Below are positions 13,249 through 23,860 of a stretch of DNA of 64,000 nt, in pieces. The position numbers and the translations under genes are program-made. The number at the start of each line of letters is the position of its first letter. The stretch's first letter is position 1. This DNA comes from Neckera pumila (Eukaryota > Streptophyta > Bryopsida > Hypnales > Neckeraceae): positions 20,505,660 to 20,569,659 of the forward strand of contig OZ018414.1 of the NCBI GenBank assembly GCA_963969595.1, in the 5' to 3' direction. The notes below the pieces were generated by a model. The model was not told the origin of the DNA and made no database searches. It saw only the letters and a program-made list of their open reading frames with translations.

Positions 13249-14104
13249 TAATGTTATGTAAGTGAGCTTTTACAATATTAATATGATTCCATTGCATCTT
13301 TTTGTTACAGAACCCTCATAAATAACCATAACACCATGAACTTTTTTTTTAACTTTTTTTTTAAACATAACACCATGAACGTGTTCTGTAAGATATAACT
13401 CCGAAAGTCCGAATGATACTCTGGAGTACCAATACGGGACATTGTCAGAAGGGGGGTCATTGGTCTAAAATGACCCCTGTTTACTTTGAAAATAATATAA
13501 AAGTGAAATTGATCTGCACTGTTCAGTTGAATAACCAAAGGTTTGAATACCGGTAACGGTCACAATTTTTTGAATGTGGCCTTGGTTTGTAAGCTGGCTG
13601 TCATGAGTCTCAATCACGCTACAGAAACTCCTTTTTGATGGTTTTGAGGAATGTTGAATTTGAACCAACAAATAGCAGCATTAGCTTTGGAAGTCTTGAA
13701 AAGAAGGTATGATTATCATTTCCTTCCATCGATTTTATAATGGTATATGCTGTGTTTATGTATGTTTTTTTCAAATTCAACTTACCTAAAAAGGAAAAAA
13801 ATGACTATTGCCTTCCTTTTTTCTTACAATATATGATTGATTATTTCTTCAATTTGTGTAAGAAAAAGGATGATGTGTGTTACACTGTTACCATTGGCTA
13901 TGGAATAGTGTCAAACAAAGTGTATTTTCAATGTTCCATGCATGTATCTCTTTGGCATTCATAGATGTTGTAAGATAGTTTACATAAATATTAATTTTGG
14001 TTGTAGAATATATGTTAGATATACGCAAATATTAGGTATCATTAATACTGTTTTTTAATATTAAAAAATAAAAATATACATGAATTTCAAAACATTTCTT
14101 TGTC
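13249..14104. other. AT-rich spacer
   Basis: A T-rich duplicated phrase (ATAACACCATGAAC, twice near 13328 and 13367) was seen. No gene was recognised; the frames at 13305-13964 have no known motif. Confidence 0.4.
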
Positions 14105-14243
14105 TAATAGGAGAAAGGTGGTCTTTGCCTCTTTGGGAATAAAGCTACGATGTGAGAGCATGGTTTTAGAGGCTCTAACTTGGTACCCAAAGGGGCCTTT
14201 AGAGCCATGCTCACATTGTCTCTAAGACCACCTTTCTACTAGT
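14105..14243. mobile_element. Short fold-back MITE (about 140 bp)
   Basis: GAAAGGTGGTC (14113-14123) pairs with GACCACCTTTC (14226-14236). An inner pair, GTGAGAGCATGGTTTTAGAG with TTTAGAGCCATGCTCACA, extends the stem. No second copy was found in the window. Confidence 0.65.
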
Positions 14244-15255
14244 GATTATCCTTCCTCAAAGATGACCGTACCTTTTGAATTAGAAAGAAAAACTCACCTA
14301 TGAACTAAAACACATCTAGGATTTTGCTAAACTATCTATTTGACAAGTAGAATTTACAACAAATTTATGTAGTCACTCTCTGAATAGAAATATTGGTAAC
14401 GAAGAATTTTTTAATTAAAAAAAGAAGACATTATGAATATCAAACACACGTACCGGTACATGTATGTGGACACATATTCATCAAAATCTCAAATATTTGT
14501 ACATTAGAATCAACCCCTCATTGACCTTCTCATATAATAGAGGATGATTAATAGATGTTTTTTATTCCATAATCATATTTAATGGCCCTATATCCAACTT
14601 CTATTGCTGACATTATTCTTCCCTTTTCATCTAGGAGTTCCTTATTTCCTTCCACATAACACATTGGTGAAAATGTGAAAAGTTTTTATTATTTTGGGGT
14701 CACACGTTCTACACTCAACCTATATAGAGTCAATACTTTACGGAATTAATTAGCTGATGTATCTAAAATTTACAATGAAGGTAGATAATACCCTTTTAAC
14801 CCCTAAAAGTCCAAACAACCCTTTCCTAATCACTAACCCTCTTTGATGGGCTATCCAAATTCAATAAAGAAATTATTTGAAAAATAAAAGCTTTTTCATA
14901 TGGTTCAATAATTTTCTTTTTTTAAACAAAAGATTCTTGATTTCAATAAAAACTCTGTCTTGGGTTATTTTTATAATTCAAACACTTCAAGGATTGATTA
15001 TTGTGGTTTGTCTTGGGAGACAAACTTAGCCAATGATAGTGAATCCCAAGAAAAAATGTTCCATGGATAGTGCAAGTGGACAAGGGCTATTTGGTTGGAG
15101 CAAACCGTTGATGGACTTTTTCACAAAATTCATAAGTTTTGTGCTTACAATAGCCAAGTGCATTAATTGTACAACAAAATAGGTGCATTTTTCAGATTCT
15201 TGGAAATGTTATATATTACTTTCACAAGCGATTCAGGACTTTTTCCTTTGCCAAT
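14244..15255. other. AT-rich sequence with a solitary F1 end
   Basis: TTAACCCCTAAAAGTCCAAA starts at 14796, but no matching right end or F1 subterminal body follows. Nothing else was recognised. Confidence 0.4.
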
Positions 15256-15777
15256 TATCCTCTAAAGTCCCATTGTCTCCTCAGGGGACAAATCAGATTA
15301 CAAGCAGATTCCTTTGACCACAATTTTTAGTGAAACTTTTTGAAACTTTTCCATGAGATAGGAAAACTGATTAGCTTTGTGGGAATATAATTTTTTATTT
15401 CAATTGGTGCTTGGGAGCAAAAATTATACCACAAAAAGCTTCATACTGAACTCAACTGGCAACACAATTTTTTTGCAAAAAGTCTCTTTCTCTCTCTCTC
15501 TATATATATTCTTTTTCACTAAAATTTTATATTTTATATTTTATATTTTAGTCTATATGTGAACTTTGATTCATTTTATTTGGACTCATAATGAGCAAGT
15601 CAAGGACAATCTTGTTTTTTGGGCAATCTAAGCATCTTCTTGAAAAAATAACTTATAGGATTCATTTCTGAATGCAATTTTCACAATTTTTCACAATTTT
15701 TGTTTTGAGAATGTTGTATTTGCTTGCTACAACAATCTCACCATTGGGATTATTGTGTTCCAATTCCATTTGAGCTA
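15256..15777 (-). mobile_element. F1 MITE, truncated copy in reverse orientation
   Basis: It begins with a mutated border (TTATCCTCTAAAGTCCCATTG) and the right-end palindrome of the family. It then follows the reverse complement of the right half of the 8854-type copies, through the CAATCTCACCATTGGGATTA block. The left half is missing, and the next F1 element abuts it directly at 15778. Confidence 0.65.
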
Positions 15778-16388
15778 TTAACCTGTAAAGGACCAACATG
15801 CGTTTTTTGGCCGTATAGAATTTTTGGGTAGGTACGTACGACTAGAGATTTCCGTATTTTTGGTTGAAATTTTAACAGAAGGTGGGGGCAAGGAATATCT
15901 TTCATATGCACCAAATTTCATGACATTGGGATTAGCATTTTTCAATTCCATAATTAAATTCTTGACAATTTTGTATTTTGAATCATTCTCTACTACTATC
16001 TACTTACTATTTTTTCCTATATGTTATACAATTCCAATTGAAGTGCAAATTTTCGAGCATGTAGCCAACTTGTCTAGGAAAAAGAATCCAAAGAAGCACC
16101 ACCATTTTGGACATTTTTTCATCAAAAAGTGAGCTTGTGAAGTGCTGCTGCCCTGTTTTTTGCTGGGCCCAAAAAATGGTTTTAGTGAATTTGAATGCTT
16201 ATATCTTGCAATCCATGCGGTGAAAATTCCTGAAATTTTTACCATATGTTCTCCAATCACCATACTACAAGATCCTACGGTTACATGTGTAAAAAAAAGT
16301 TTTTTTTCAAAAATTGGATACTTGTACTAAAAATGGCAATTTTTGAGCATTTTCGGTGAGAATATAGTTATGGAACTTTAGGGGTTAA
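15778..16388 (-). mobile_element. F1 MITE in reverse orientation (611 bp)
   Basis: TTAACCTGTAAAGGACCAAC begins it and AACTTTAGGGGTTAA ends it. The body is the reverse complement of the 4280 subfamily and closely matches 28264-29117: both contain AGAAGCACCACCATTTTGGA and CTTATATCTTGCAATCCATG. The small frames inside are chance products. Confidence 0.75.
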
Positions 16389-17092
16389 TGATTTTTTTTT
16401 TCAATCTTGGACCTACTTCTACTTAATAATTTTTTAAAGGATGAAAATCAAGTGTTTTTGAAATTTCTTTTCTAGACTTTCAACTCACATCTTCAACATA
16501 AAAAATTTTAATTTCAAAGTCTGTAGTGCAAAAAATTTTCCACAAATGGCGGTCAAAGTCATCTAAAATTGCAAGCCAATCATTAGGGGACATTGAGGCC
16601 TCTAGAAGACTGCAAGTTCCCCTGCGTTCCTAGACTGCAGGAACGCAGGGGAAGCAGCTGGCTGATGTGGTCGACACCATGCCACGTCATTTTTGAGGGG
16701 AATTTTTTTTTTTTTTTTTTTGCTTAGAATGATATTTTGGGCAATTTTTATTTATTTTTTATTTTTTTGAGAAAGAAAATCTTACAGCCCGTATCGGCTG
16801 TTCACAAAATCGGGAGAGCATTGGGAACGGGCCTGAAACGGTCTTCTAAAGGCCTCAAATGTCCTCTAATGGTTCAAAAGAACTTTCTTATTCAATTTTG
16901 AATGCTAATAGCTTCCAATCTATATGGTCAAACTTTATGAAATTTTTACCACATGATCTTTGACAAGTGAAGTACAAGATCTTACGGTTGATTATAAAGA
17001 AATTTTTTCTTTGTATTTTTAGATGAAGGCAAAAAAAATGGCAATTTGAGTGTTTGTTTGCAGAAAAATGACCTTGCAACTTTAGGGATTAA
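16389..17092 (-). mobile_element. F1 MITE in reverse orientation, interrupted by an F2 element
   Basis: It ends AACTTTAGGGATTAA at 17092 and abuts the previous element near 16388; the left end proper is missing. It contains CTTTCAACTCACATCTTCAAC and ATGGCGGTCAAAGTCATCT, which also occur in the uninterrupted copy at 54648-55045. A complete F2 element (16581-16871) lies inside it. Removing that element restores alignment to the 54648 copy. Confidence 0.7.
16581..16871 (+). mobile_element. F2 MITE copy A (291 bp), nested in an F1 element
   Basis: CATTAGGGGACATTGAGG at the left pairs with the right end CTTCTAAAGGCCTCAAATG, then TCCTCTAATG. A subterminal hairpin lies at 16617-16653 (TTCCCCTGCGTTCCT, a 7-base loop, AGGAACGCAGGGGAA). 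Flanks join as GCCAAT/GTTCAAA, against GCCAAC/ATTCAAA in the uninterrupted F1 copy near 54820, so no bases were duplicated. Confidence 0.85.
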
Positions 17093-17833
17093 ACTTATTT
17101 TTGTGCAGTTATTATGGAGATCCCCTTTTCTATGCCCAACACTTGCAACAAGTGGTCTTACTTAGTGAGATTGTCACGGTGAGAATAAAATTGAGCAATG
17201 CTAAGAAGAATTTTCATTAAACCTAAAAGGATGGAGTCTATGACCATGGAATCAAACTTTAAAATCTGCTACTTTACATCTTCCATTTTGCTGCTATTTA
17301 TGAGTGAAATTTTTATATTTTTAATTTTTAGAGATGCAATTATATGTCAAATATATGTCATAAAAATTACAGAATTTTTTGTGAAATTTTAAATTACCAT
17401 AAATTTTTGAAGAAAATGTGAAGAAAATTCACATCAAACACAAACATGATTAAAAAATCTGAAATTTTCAAAAGAAAAGTATATTTTAGTATAGAAAACT
17501 ATAGTACAAAGAAATTATCAAGTCACTTTGTATTCAGAAACACATCTATAGATTTTGAACTTCAAAATTCAATAAAATGCTTGTTATTAGTAAATTTTCA
17601 AAATTTTCAAGTGGAGTAGAAATTGCACTATGGTGGAAGCTTCAATTTCTAATTTTAGATTAATAGGAAAAGAAAAAAATTTGAGTGTCAAAATCAAGAT
17701 TTTAGGAAAAAAATCTTTAAAGAATTGAAATTCAGAATACAAAAGTTCACTATATACATACCATTTCTTCAAATGACCTACCCCACGTTAAATTTTTTTT
17801 AAATTACTATGACTTGACCATGATGAATAGTTG
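17093..17833. other. AT-rich spacer
   Basis: No gene or repeat boundary was recognised. Confidence 0.4.
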
Positions 17834-18767
17834 GGTACTGTAATCTTACAACCAGCCGATTTGGAGCATTCAAAGATTTTTGTATAGCATAGAAAAAGAA
17901 TTGGAATTTTTCATCTTGTTTAATTATTGTGCAATCCTCACGCAATCCCAATCAAGCATACAAAATTTTAGTTTCAAAAAAAGCAAAATTTCATTTTTGG
18001 TGAATTTCTAAAGTTTATTTTCATGGTTTTACATAATATTTTATTGAGAACAATTGATGACGAATTTTTTTAATCCAATTGCATAGGTATGTAAGAAACA
18101 TCTATACACACATCTTTCATATTTAAAAACACCCCATTAAGTAACAAGAATATGAGCTAGGAAGAGTTAAATGTGAAAAGTCATATGACCAAAATTTGTG
18201 AAATAGATATCTTTATATTTTAACAAGATTTTGGTAAAGTGATTGTAACATCATATTGAAATGTACAAAATTAGTTTGGTTTTTATTTTGTTCCATAATC
18301 ACAATTGTATAATGGATTTGTATAATGGCAAGTTAGTGATTATGGAGGTTATAGTGAGAGTGCCAAATAGCAAAATCTTGTTAAAACATAAAGACATCTA
18401 TTTTACAAATTTTGGTCTTATGACGCTTTACATTTAACTCTTCCTAGCTCATATTCTTGTTACTTAATGGAATGTTTTTTAATATGAAAGATGTGCGTAT
18501 GAATGTTCCCTACATATCTATGCAACTGGATTAAAAAACTCATCACTACTTGTTCTCAATAAAATATTATGTAAAATCATGAAAATAAACTTTAGAAATT
18601 CACCAAAATGGAATTTTGCTTTTTTGAAACTGAAATTTTGTATGCTTTATTGGGATTGCGTGCAAATTGCGTAATAATTATGCTCACCAAAATATACCAA
18701 TTATATTGCACATTGTACAAAAAATTGTGAATGGGTCAAATTGGCTGGTTGTAAGATTACAGTACTC
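17834..18767. mobile_element. Fold-back element with ~400 bp arms, left twin
   Basis: The left arm (17834 to about 18250) starts GTACTGTAATCTTACAACCA. The right arm (about 18380-18767) ends with its reverse complement, TGGTTGTAAGATTACAGTAC. Matching interior blocks include AGCTAGGAAGAGTTAAATGT with its reverse partner, and a shared CATCTTTCATATTTAAAAAC. The loop is about 130 bp. A transcript would form a very long hairpin. No protein is encoded. Confidence 0.85.
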
Positions 18768-19810
18768 GACTGTACAGTCGGGTTCAACTCATTTACAAAC
18801 TGTCTATTTGAGCCATTCAAAGATTTGTACCTAATATATAAATGAAATTGACATTTTTTGTCTTGCATAATTAATATTCAATTCTTATCCAATCTCAATC
18901 AAGCATACCAAATTTCAGTTTCAAAAAAGCAAAATTTCATTTGTGGTGAATTTTTAAAGTCAATTTTCATGATTTTAGATAATATTTTATTGAAAACAAT
19001 TGATGATAAATTTTTTTGAATTCAATTGCATTGATATGTAGGGAACATCCATATGCACATCTTTCATATTTAAAAATACCCCCTTAAGAACAAATATATA
19101 ATCAATGAAGAATTCAATGAAAATTGTTGTAAGACCAAACTTTAAAGAAATGGATATCTCTATATTTTAATTAGATTTTGGCAAAGTAATTGTAATGTCA
19201 TGCTCAAATGTTACAAAATTGTTACCATGTGAAGGGCAAATAGAAAAATTGAATATAATTAAGAGATACCTATTCTCCCAAATTAGGGCATTGCCACATC
19301 AACATGGAAATCTCTATAGGAAGAATTGTGGGACTTTTTGGAAGATGCTTGTTTCCAAGGAAAATGTGCGTATGGATGTTTCCTACATATCTATGCAATC
19401 GAATTAAAAAAATTCATCACCAACATAACATTCAATAGCTCTATAGTGATGGTGTGATATATTCCACACCCCAACAGTGTTTCGTCAGTAGTTACTGATG
19501 AATTAGATAGGCAGAGGATATAGAGGCACACCATCATTGTAGAACCAAGGCAACATCAACACAAGCTACTGAATGTTGTGAATGTTTGTCAATGAATTAT
19601 CTTATATTACCATGAAAATTAAATAAAAAAATTCACCAAAAACGAAGTTTTGTTTTTTTGAATGTGAAATTTGATAAGCATGATTGGGATTGCGTAAGGA
19701 TGCAATGATAATTATGTTGACCAAAATAAAACAATTTAAATCCACAATGTACAGAATTTTCTGAATGGCTCAAACCGGCAGTTCGTAAATGAACTGGAAC
19801 TGACTGTACA
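18768..19810. mobile_element. Fold-back element with ~400 bp arms, right twin
   Basis: It begins in the palindrome GACTGTACAGTC (18768-18779), which also terminates the left twin, and ends GAACTGGAACTGACTGTACA. Its arms (about 18768-19190 and 19355-19810) are diverged copies of the left twin's arms. The right arm carries an extra palindromic insert (about 19440-19560) with AGTGATGGTGTG at one end and CACACCATCATTG at the other. A lone GACTGTACAGTC is at 50511-50522. Confidence 0.8.
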
Positions 19811-20129
19811 ATATACGTTAGAAGTTTATTTGGAGGGGCAAATTCCGGAGATGGCCCAAGGAAACAAGAAATTGAGTGAACGAACGCACACCGCAGCTGA
19901 TAATAAATAATCCAGGCATCCGCCATAACAATAAATCTCAATGTGCATGAGAAGAATGTAAACATATTACGTTTGATAATAAGGTATCCTCATCTCTAAC
20001 TCAAGCTGCAGTTACTTCGAATTCGTGTGCAGCCTGTACTAAATGAAACTCAAATATAAATTTATGTTCAACTGTTATTGCCGTCATGGTCTTCTCCTTC
20101 CAACGGCCATTCACCTTACTGACTACCTC
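19811..20129. other. Region downstream of the thymidine kinase gene
   Basis: Base composition becomes less AT-rich here. It probably contains the 3' untranslated region of the minus-strand kinase transcript, but no decisive polyadenylation signal was identified. Confidence 0.35.
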
Positions 20130-20267
20130 TCATTGCTCAAGTCTTTTGAGAATCTTACTTGCTGACCTCTTGGCGGCATGAAGACATCCCTGAAGTGCTC
20201 CACCTTTTCGGCTGGTAAAAAATTCTCGTACTGAAGCTTCTGTTTTCTCTCGCTCACTCCAAGACAT
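20130..20267 (-). CDS. Possible 45-residue small protein or 3' exon downstream of thymidine kinase
   Basis: An ATG-started minus-strand frame encodes a very basic, helix-prone peptide (MSWSEREKTEASVREFF, then TSRKGGALQGCLHAAKRSA, then SKILKRLEQ) and stops at 20130-20132. It lies only about 60 bases beyond the kinase stop codon and has gene-like composition. It could be a chance frame in the kinase 3' UTR, an alternative terminal exon, or a small independent gene. No family was recognised. Confidence 0.2.
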   Translation of the reverse strand: MSWSEREKTEASVREFFTSRKGGALQGCLHAAKRSASKILKRLEQ

Positions 20268-20324
20268 GATGAAAGGTGGTCTGCATTGCCAGCTTAAAGT
20301 TTTGGTGTATCAGATCAAGATAGA

Positions 20325-22463
20325 CTAACTTGCTCTCGAATTGACGGGCTGCAACGGTTGAATCTGAATGTCTTCAACTCCCCCTCGCCGAGATTCTTTA
20401 TGGACCTGCAGCACACTACGAGCAGTTTCCACAGCACTCTGCCCGCTAACAAAATGGTGTCGACATACTGGCATGTAGACATCTGCCCCACCAATGACCT
20501 CCGTCTCGGTGTCCACAGTCTTGCGGAAGGTGAACGGAGCTGGTTGGTTGCAAAGTTCACATCGAGCATGGAGCTTCGTCACCGAGTCGGCCAACGGTAT
20601 AAGGTCCAGCGCAGCCCCAAATCTGCGTCTGTGAAAGGCATCATTTAAGATCCTTGCTAGCTTGCTATCCACCATAAAAGCACGATCATCGTTGAATGAT
20701 AGAAAATTTCCAAAGGACAAGAACTGTCACGAGACTTTGTTCACCTCAGAAAGTCTCCGTCAAGTGCAGCCACAATGACCGTCTTGTTGTCTAGGTCGGC
20801 TGCACTTTGACAAAACTCTAGCAGATCGTCAAAAAATTGAGCTTCGTCGATCCCAATAACTTGAATCTGCAAGTGATAGAAAATCCAGCATTCAGCTCAT
20901 TATGTAAGGATAGTCTAGGACTAAATACTGCGTATCATCATGTAATCATCATCTAGACGAATATAAGTCGGGATGTGAATAAGGAAAATTGAATAAGATT
21001 TCACAATAGAATTCCCAACCTGTTGGTATTCTTCTTCTCCGACATGCTCTCTAAAACTTGCAAGACACGGGACAGCCACACACGGCATTTGAATCCCATC
21101 GTGGGAGACCACCGCCGATTCAGAGTATCTATTATCCTTGTCCGATTTCACCAAACTCACCTTCCTGCAACCAATGCCACCCAAAAAATCCTGAATACCT
21201 TCGATCCCAACACTACCACGATAAAAGAAAAGGACACGAATGCGGAAGGGACAGAAAGACATCAATTTGCTTGTGTGGGCACGGTACGAAATGACACTTT
21301 AAGGTCGAAGATACTAAAACGTGAGGGAATTAAACGCGTGTCCAGTCATACACTTGCTTGGACTCATTAGCAATTGGTGTAAGCATGACTTGGCTAAATT
21401 GCCTGGAAAGGGGGCAGTCTACAGTTCCTTATAAAGGTCTACAACCTCACACTTTAGATATAGCATAAAAATTTCATTCATAGTGACTAAAATTGATCTG
21501 AACAGATTTGGCTCTTGTGCCCAAAAGGGTCCCTATACTGATCTCCCAATGATCAGTATAGAACTGTAGAAATCAGCATTCTCCACAGCTCCGTACTGAT
21601 TTCTACATATGTCAAAATGCTTAAATTGGAGCAAATAGTATTCTCACTTGGGCTCCCCGCTGCAGTACCATTCACTACTAGATATCGGCAGACTGCCAAA
21701 CCGATAGGTACACACCCAACTACGAGAACCCGAGAACGATAATAACCATTTCAAGCAGTATGCCCCCAGCGCAGGCCGTCTCATTACTCGTAATACAAAT
21801 ACCTCCCAAATACCAGGGCACGACCCAAGGTTTAAACTAAACAGGGAAAAAATGTACTAAACTCTCAAAATCATGTTGCCAGAAGTGGCTCTGCGCTCGA
21901 TCGCACACTCAATCCAATGCATTGAAACGATTCGAAAGAGAAACAACATTAATCACATTTGAACTTTAAAGCATCCATTTCTTTGAATGTAGGCACCATT
22001 CGGAGTTCAAATTATAGTACTACCTCAGAGACACCGTACAAAAGACTGGATCCCATATCGACGAATACCTGCCAGCATCAGCTTCCTTTCGAATGCGTCG
22101 CAAAAGCGCTGTGGTCTTCCCAGCAAACATCGGACCAACAATCACGTGTATCCCCCCTACATTCTCACGCTCATAATCCACCGACACTCCCCCATTCTTC
22201 ACGAAACGGCCTTCACATTCACGCTCCAGTCCCACACCATCGCCATCCCGAACTAGAACTCTACAAGGAGTCAATCCATCCAAAAACCGCGTCCTAGAAG
22301 AAGAATTGGACGGCACGGCAGCCATAAGCCGCAATAAGCCTTCACAACCCGAACGCTTCACACAAACGGCGAGGGGAACGCTCCTCCTGGACAGAGGTGT
22401 GATCGACGGCACTACAACAACTGAGCGCGAGGACGAGGTGCGCCACGAAAGGACGGCAGCCAT
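20325..22463 (-). CDS. Thymidine kinase (TK1-type), four exons, probably organelle-targeted
   Basis: This enzyme phosphorylates thymidine with ATP to give dTMP, in the pyrimidine salvage pathway. Inferred exons, all minus: 22463-22069, 21164-21020, 20866-20745 and 20628-20325, joined by GT/AG introns; the protein is 321 aa. Visible motifs are the P-loop GPMFAGKTT (residues about 110-118), then [10 protein letters not shown], the catalytic [36 protein letters not shown] with CELC, and [13 protein letters not shown], giving the zinc-ligand Cys/His set. The first ~100 residues are rich in Ser and Arg with few acidic residues, as in a plastid or mitochondrial presequence; plants have organellar TK1 forms. 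The start is the first in-frame ATG; the frame is open upstream only to a TTG. Inner Met 43 is an alternative. No frameshift was seen. Targeting is inference. Confidence 0.93.
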
Positions 22464-22797
22464 AAAGGATCGACGCAAAGGCAGAGGAAAGATGATGAAT
22501 CCGAATGCCAGGATGAATCCTGCACATCGTCAAGACTAGAATATCGATCTTCTGTCGGAAGAAGACGACGAGCGCTTCAAATCTTCAGTCGCTTGCAGAC
22601 AAGCAGTACCGTACTTTGGGATTCGGAATTTGCGCCATATCCGAATCTGACAGCAAGCGTCAAACCCTAAATTCGCCAAGCTCGATGACCAAACTTCAGC
22701 TTTTCTTATTTGGAACAGTAGCTTAGTGCACTGGTCTGACAAGAGCGATATATCACCCAAATAAAAAACGCTAAAATGGAAGAGAACTTCTTCTTCA
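22464..22797 (-). promoter_or_regulatory. Upstream region / 5' UTR of thymidine kinase, source of a duplication
   Basis: This is the immediate upstream region of the kinase. The part 22486-22690 recurs at about 23424-23593 plus 23813-23860 at roughly 80% similarity (GATGATGAATCCGAATGC and CAAACCCTAAATTC-type phrases). No firm TATA box was identified. Confidence 0.45.
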
Positions 22798-23055
22798 TTT
22801 GTACGGCAGCATTTGGGAAATTTTTGGAGCTGCCTTGGTAATTTGCCTCCTATATGTGGAAGGAGATGGGGTTATTCCAAGGGCACTAATTGCATCCTCT
22901 CCTTATCAAATGATCTCCCAACTCATTTCCTCTAGTATCAAATTCTCACCGGCCACTTTCTTTCAACTTCAAATTTGCAAAGGCTATAATCCTCTTATTT
23001 CAAAGACATGCTGGTTTTGAAACTAAAATCCAAATTTCTTTACATTGGGTTGATA
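22798..23055 (+). repeat. Repeat matching 57745-57850 and 59035-59155
   Basis: The first part (TTTTGGAGCTGCCTTGGTAA ... CCAAGGGCAC ... CCTCTCCTTAT) matches the 57745-57860 block. The second part (AGTATCAAATTCT ... CTTCAACTTCAAATTTGCAA) matches 59035-59155. At 57-59 kb these two parts are about 1.2 kb apart, so this copy appears to be the unsplit form. Confidence 0.55.
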
Positions 23056-23423
23056 TGAATCACAGTGTAAGGGCTAGCTGCCACAACCAACCCTAAAGTG
23101 ATACCTGCCCCCGCTTGTCCAAGCACTCTAAGCCCCTTCATGGTCAACCCTAAACCAATACCCACCTTGTCCAAGAACATACCCGTCTTTAGCACCCCGG
23201 GTATTAACATTGGGTTCAAAATGGTCAATGACTAAAATTTTAGACTATTTCATGAAAGCAGCAACTACATATCTATCTTCTTCTTTTTGCACACCGATTG
23301 GTTGCCAGTCCTACCAATTTTTCATCCATTTTTGGATCCTCCATTTTCACCCCCCAACCTGTTATTTTTCCAAAGGCATCGGCTAACTATGAACTAAAAG
23401 TCAATTCTCCCCAAAGATTGGTG
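23056..23423. other. Spacer without a recognised feature
   Basis: Moderate GC content and only short chance frames. Confidence 0.35.
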
Positions 23424-23860
23424 GAAAGATGATGAATCCGAATGCTAGCGTGAATCTTGCACATCATCAAGACAAGAATCTCGACCTTCCATCAGAAGAA
23501 GATGAGCAATTGAGCATTTCAATCGCTTTTAAACAAATAGTAACTTACCGTATCTTGGTCTTCGAAATTTGCATCATATCCAAATCTACATTAGAGGGGA
23601 TTCGAGGGTCTTGGAGGGCTGCGAGTTCCCCTGCATTCCCAGACTGCGAGAACGCAACTGCAGTAGTTGGCTGACATGACACAACGACTGCCACGTCATA
23701 TTTTTATTTTTCTTTTCTTTTTTGACAACCTCGTACCGTTGTTCACAAAATTTGGCCAGATAGGGAAACGGGCCTGAAATGGCCCTCCAAGGCCCCCGAA
23801 TCCCCTCTAATGACAGATTGCACACGCAAATGCGAAACCCTAAATTCCTCATTTCTTCTA
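23424..23860 (+). repeat. Duplicated copy of the thymidine kinase upstream region, split by an F2 element
   Basis: GATGATGAATCCGAATGCTA begins the match to 22486 onward. The similarity runs to CATATCCAAATCTA, is interrupted by F2 copy B, and resumes at ACAG with the AACCCTAAATTC phrase. The kinase coding region itself was not duplicated here. Confidence 0.75.
23589..23812 (+). mobile_element. F2 MITE copy B (224 bp)
   Basis: The left end is CATTAGAGGGGATTCGAGG and the right end, read in reverse, is CATTAGAGGGGATTCGGGG. The subterminal hairpin region (23625-23660) is degraded relative to the other copies. The related empty site near 22654 reads AATCTGACAG, against AATCTA/ACAG flanking the element, so no target duplication is present. 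Confidence 0.85.

Noticed and set aside
16581..16871. F2 as a Helitron
   Set aside because: It lacks duplications, but it has clear inverted ends at both sides, no TC...CTRR termini, and is not inserted between A and T consistently.
22464..22478. Kinase start at a TTG codon at 22478
   Set aside because: The in-frame ATG at 22463 is a normal start and the extra residues add nothing recognisable.
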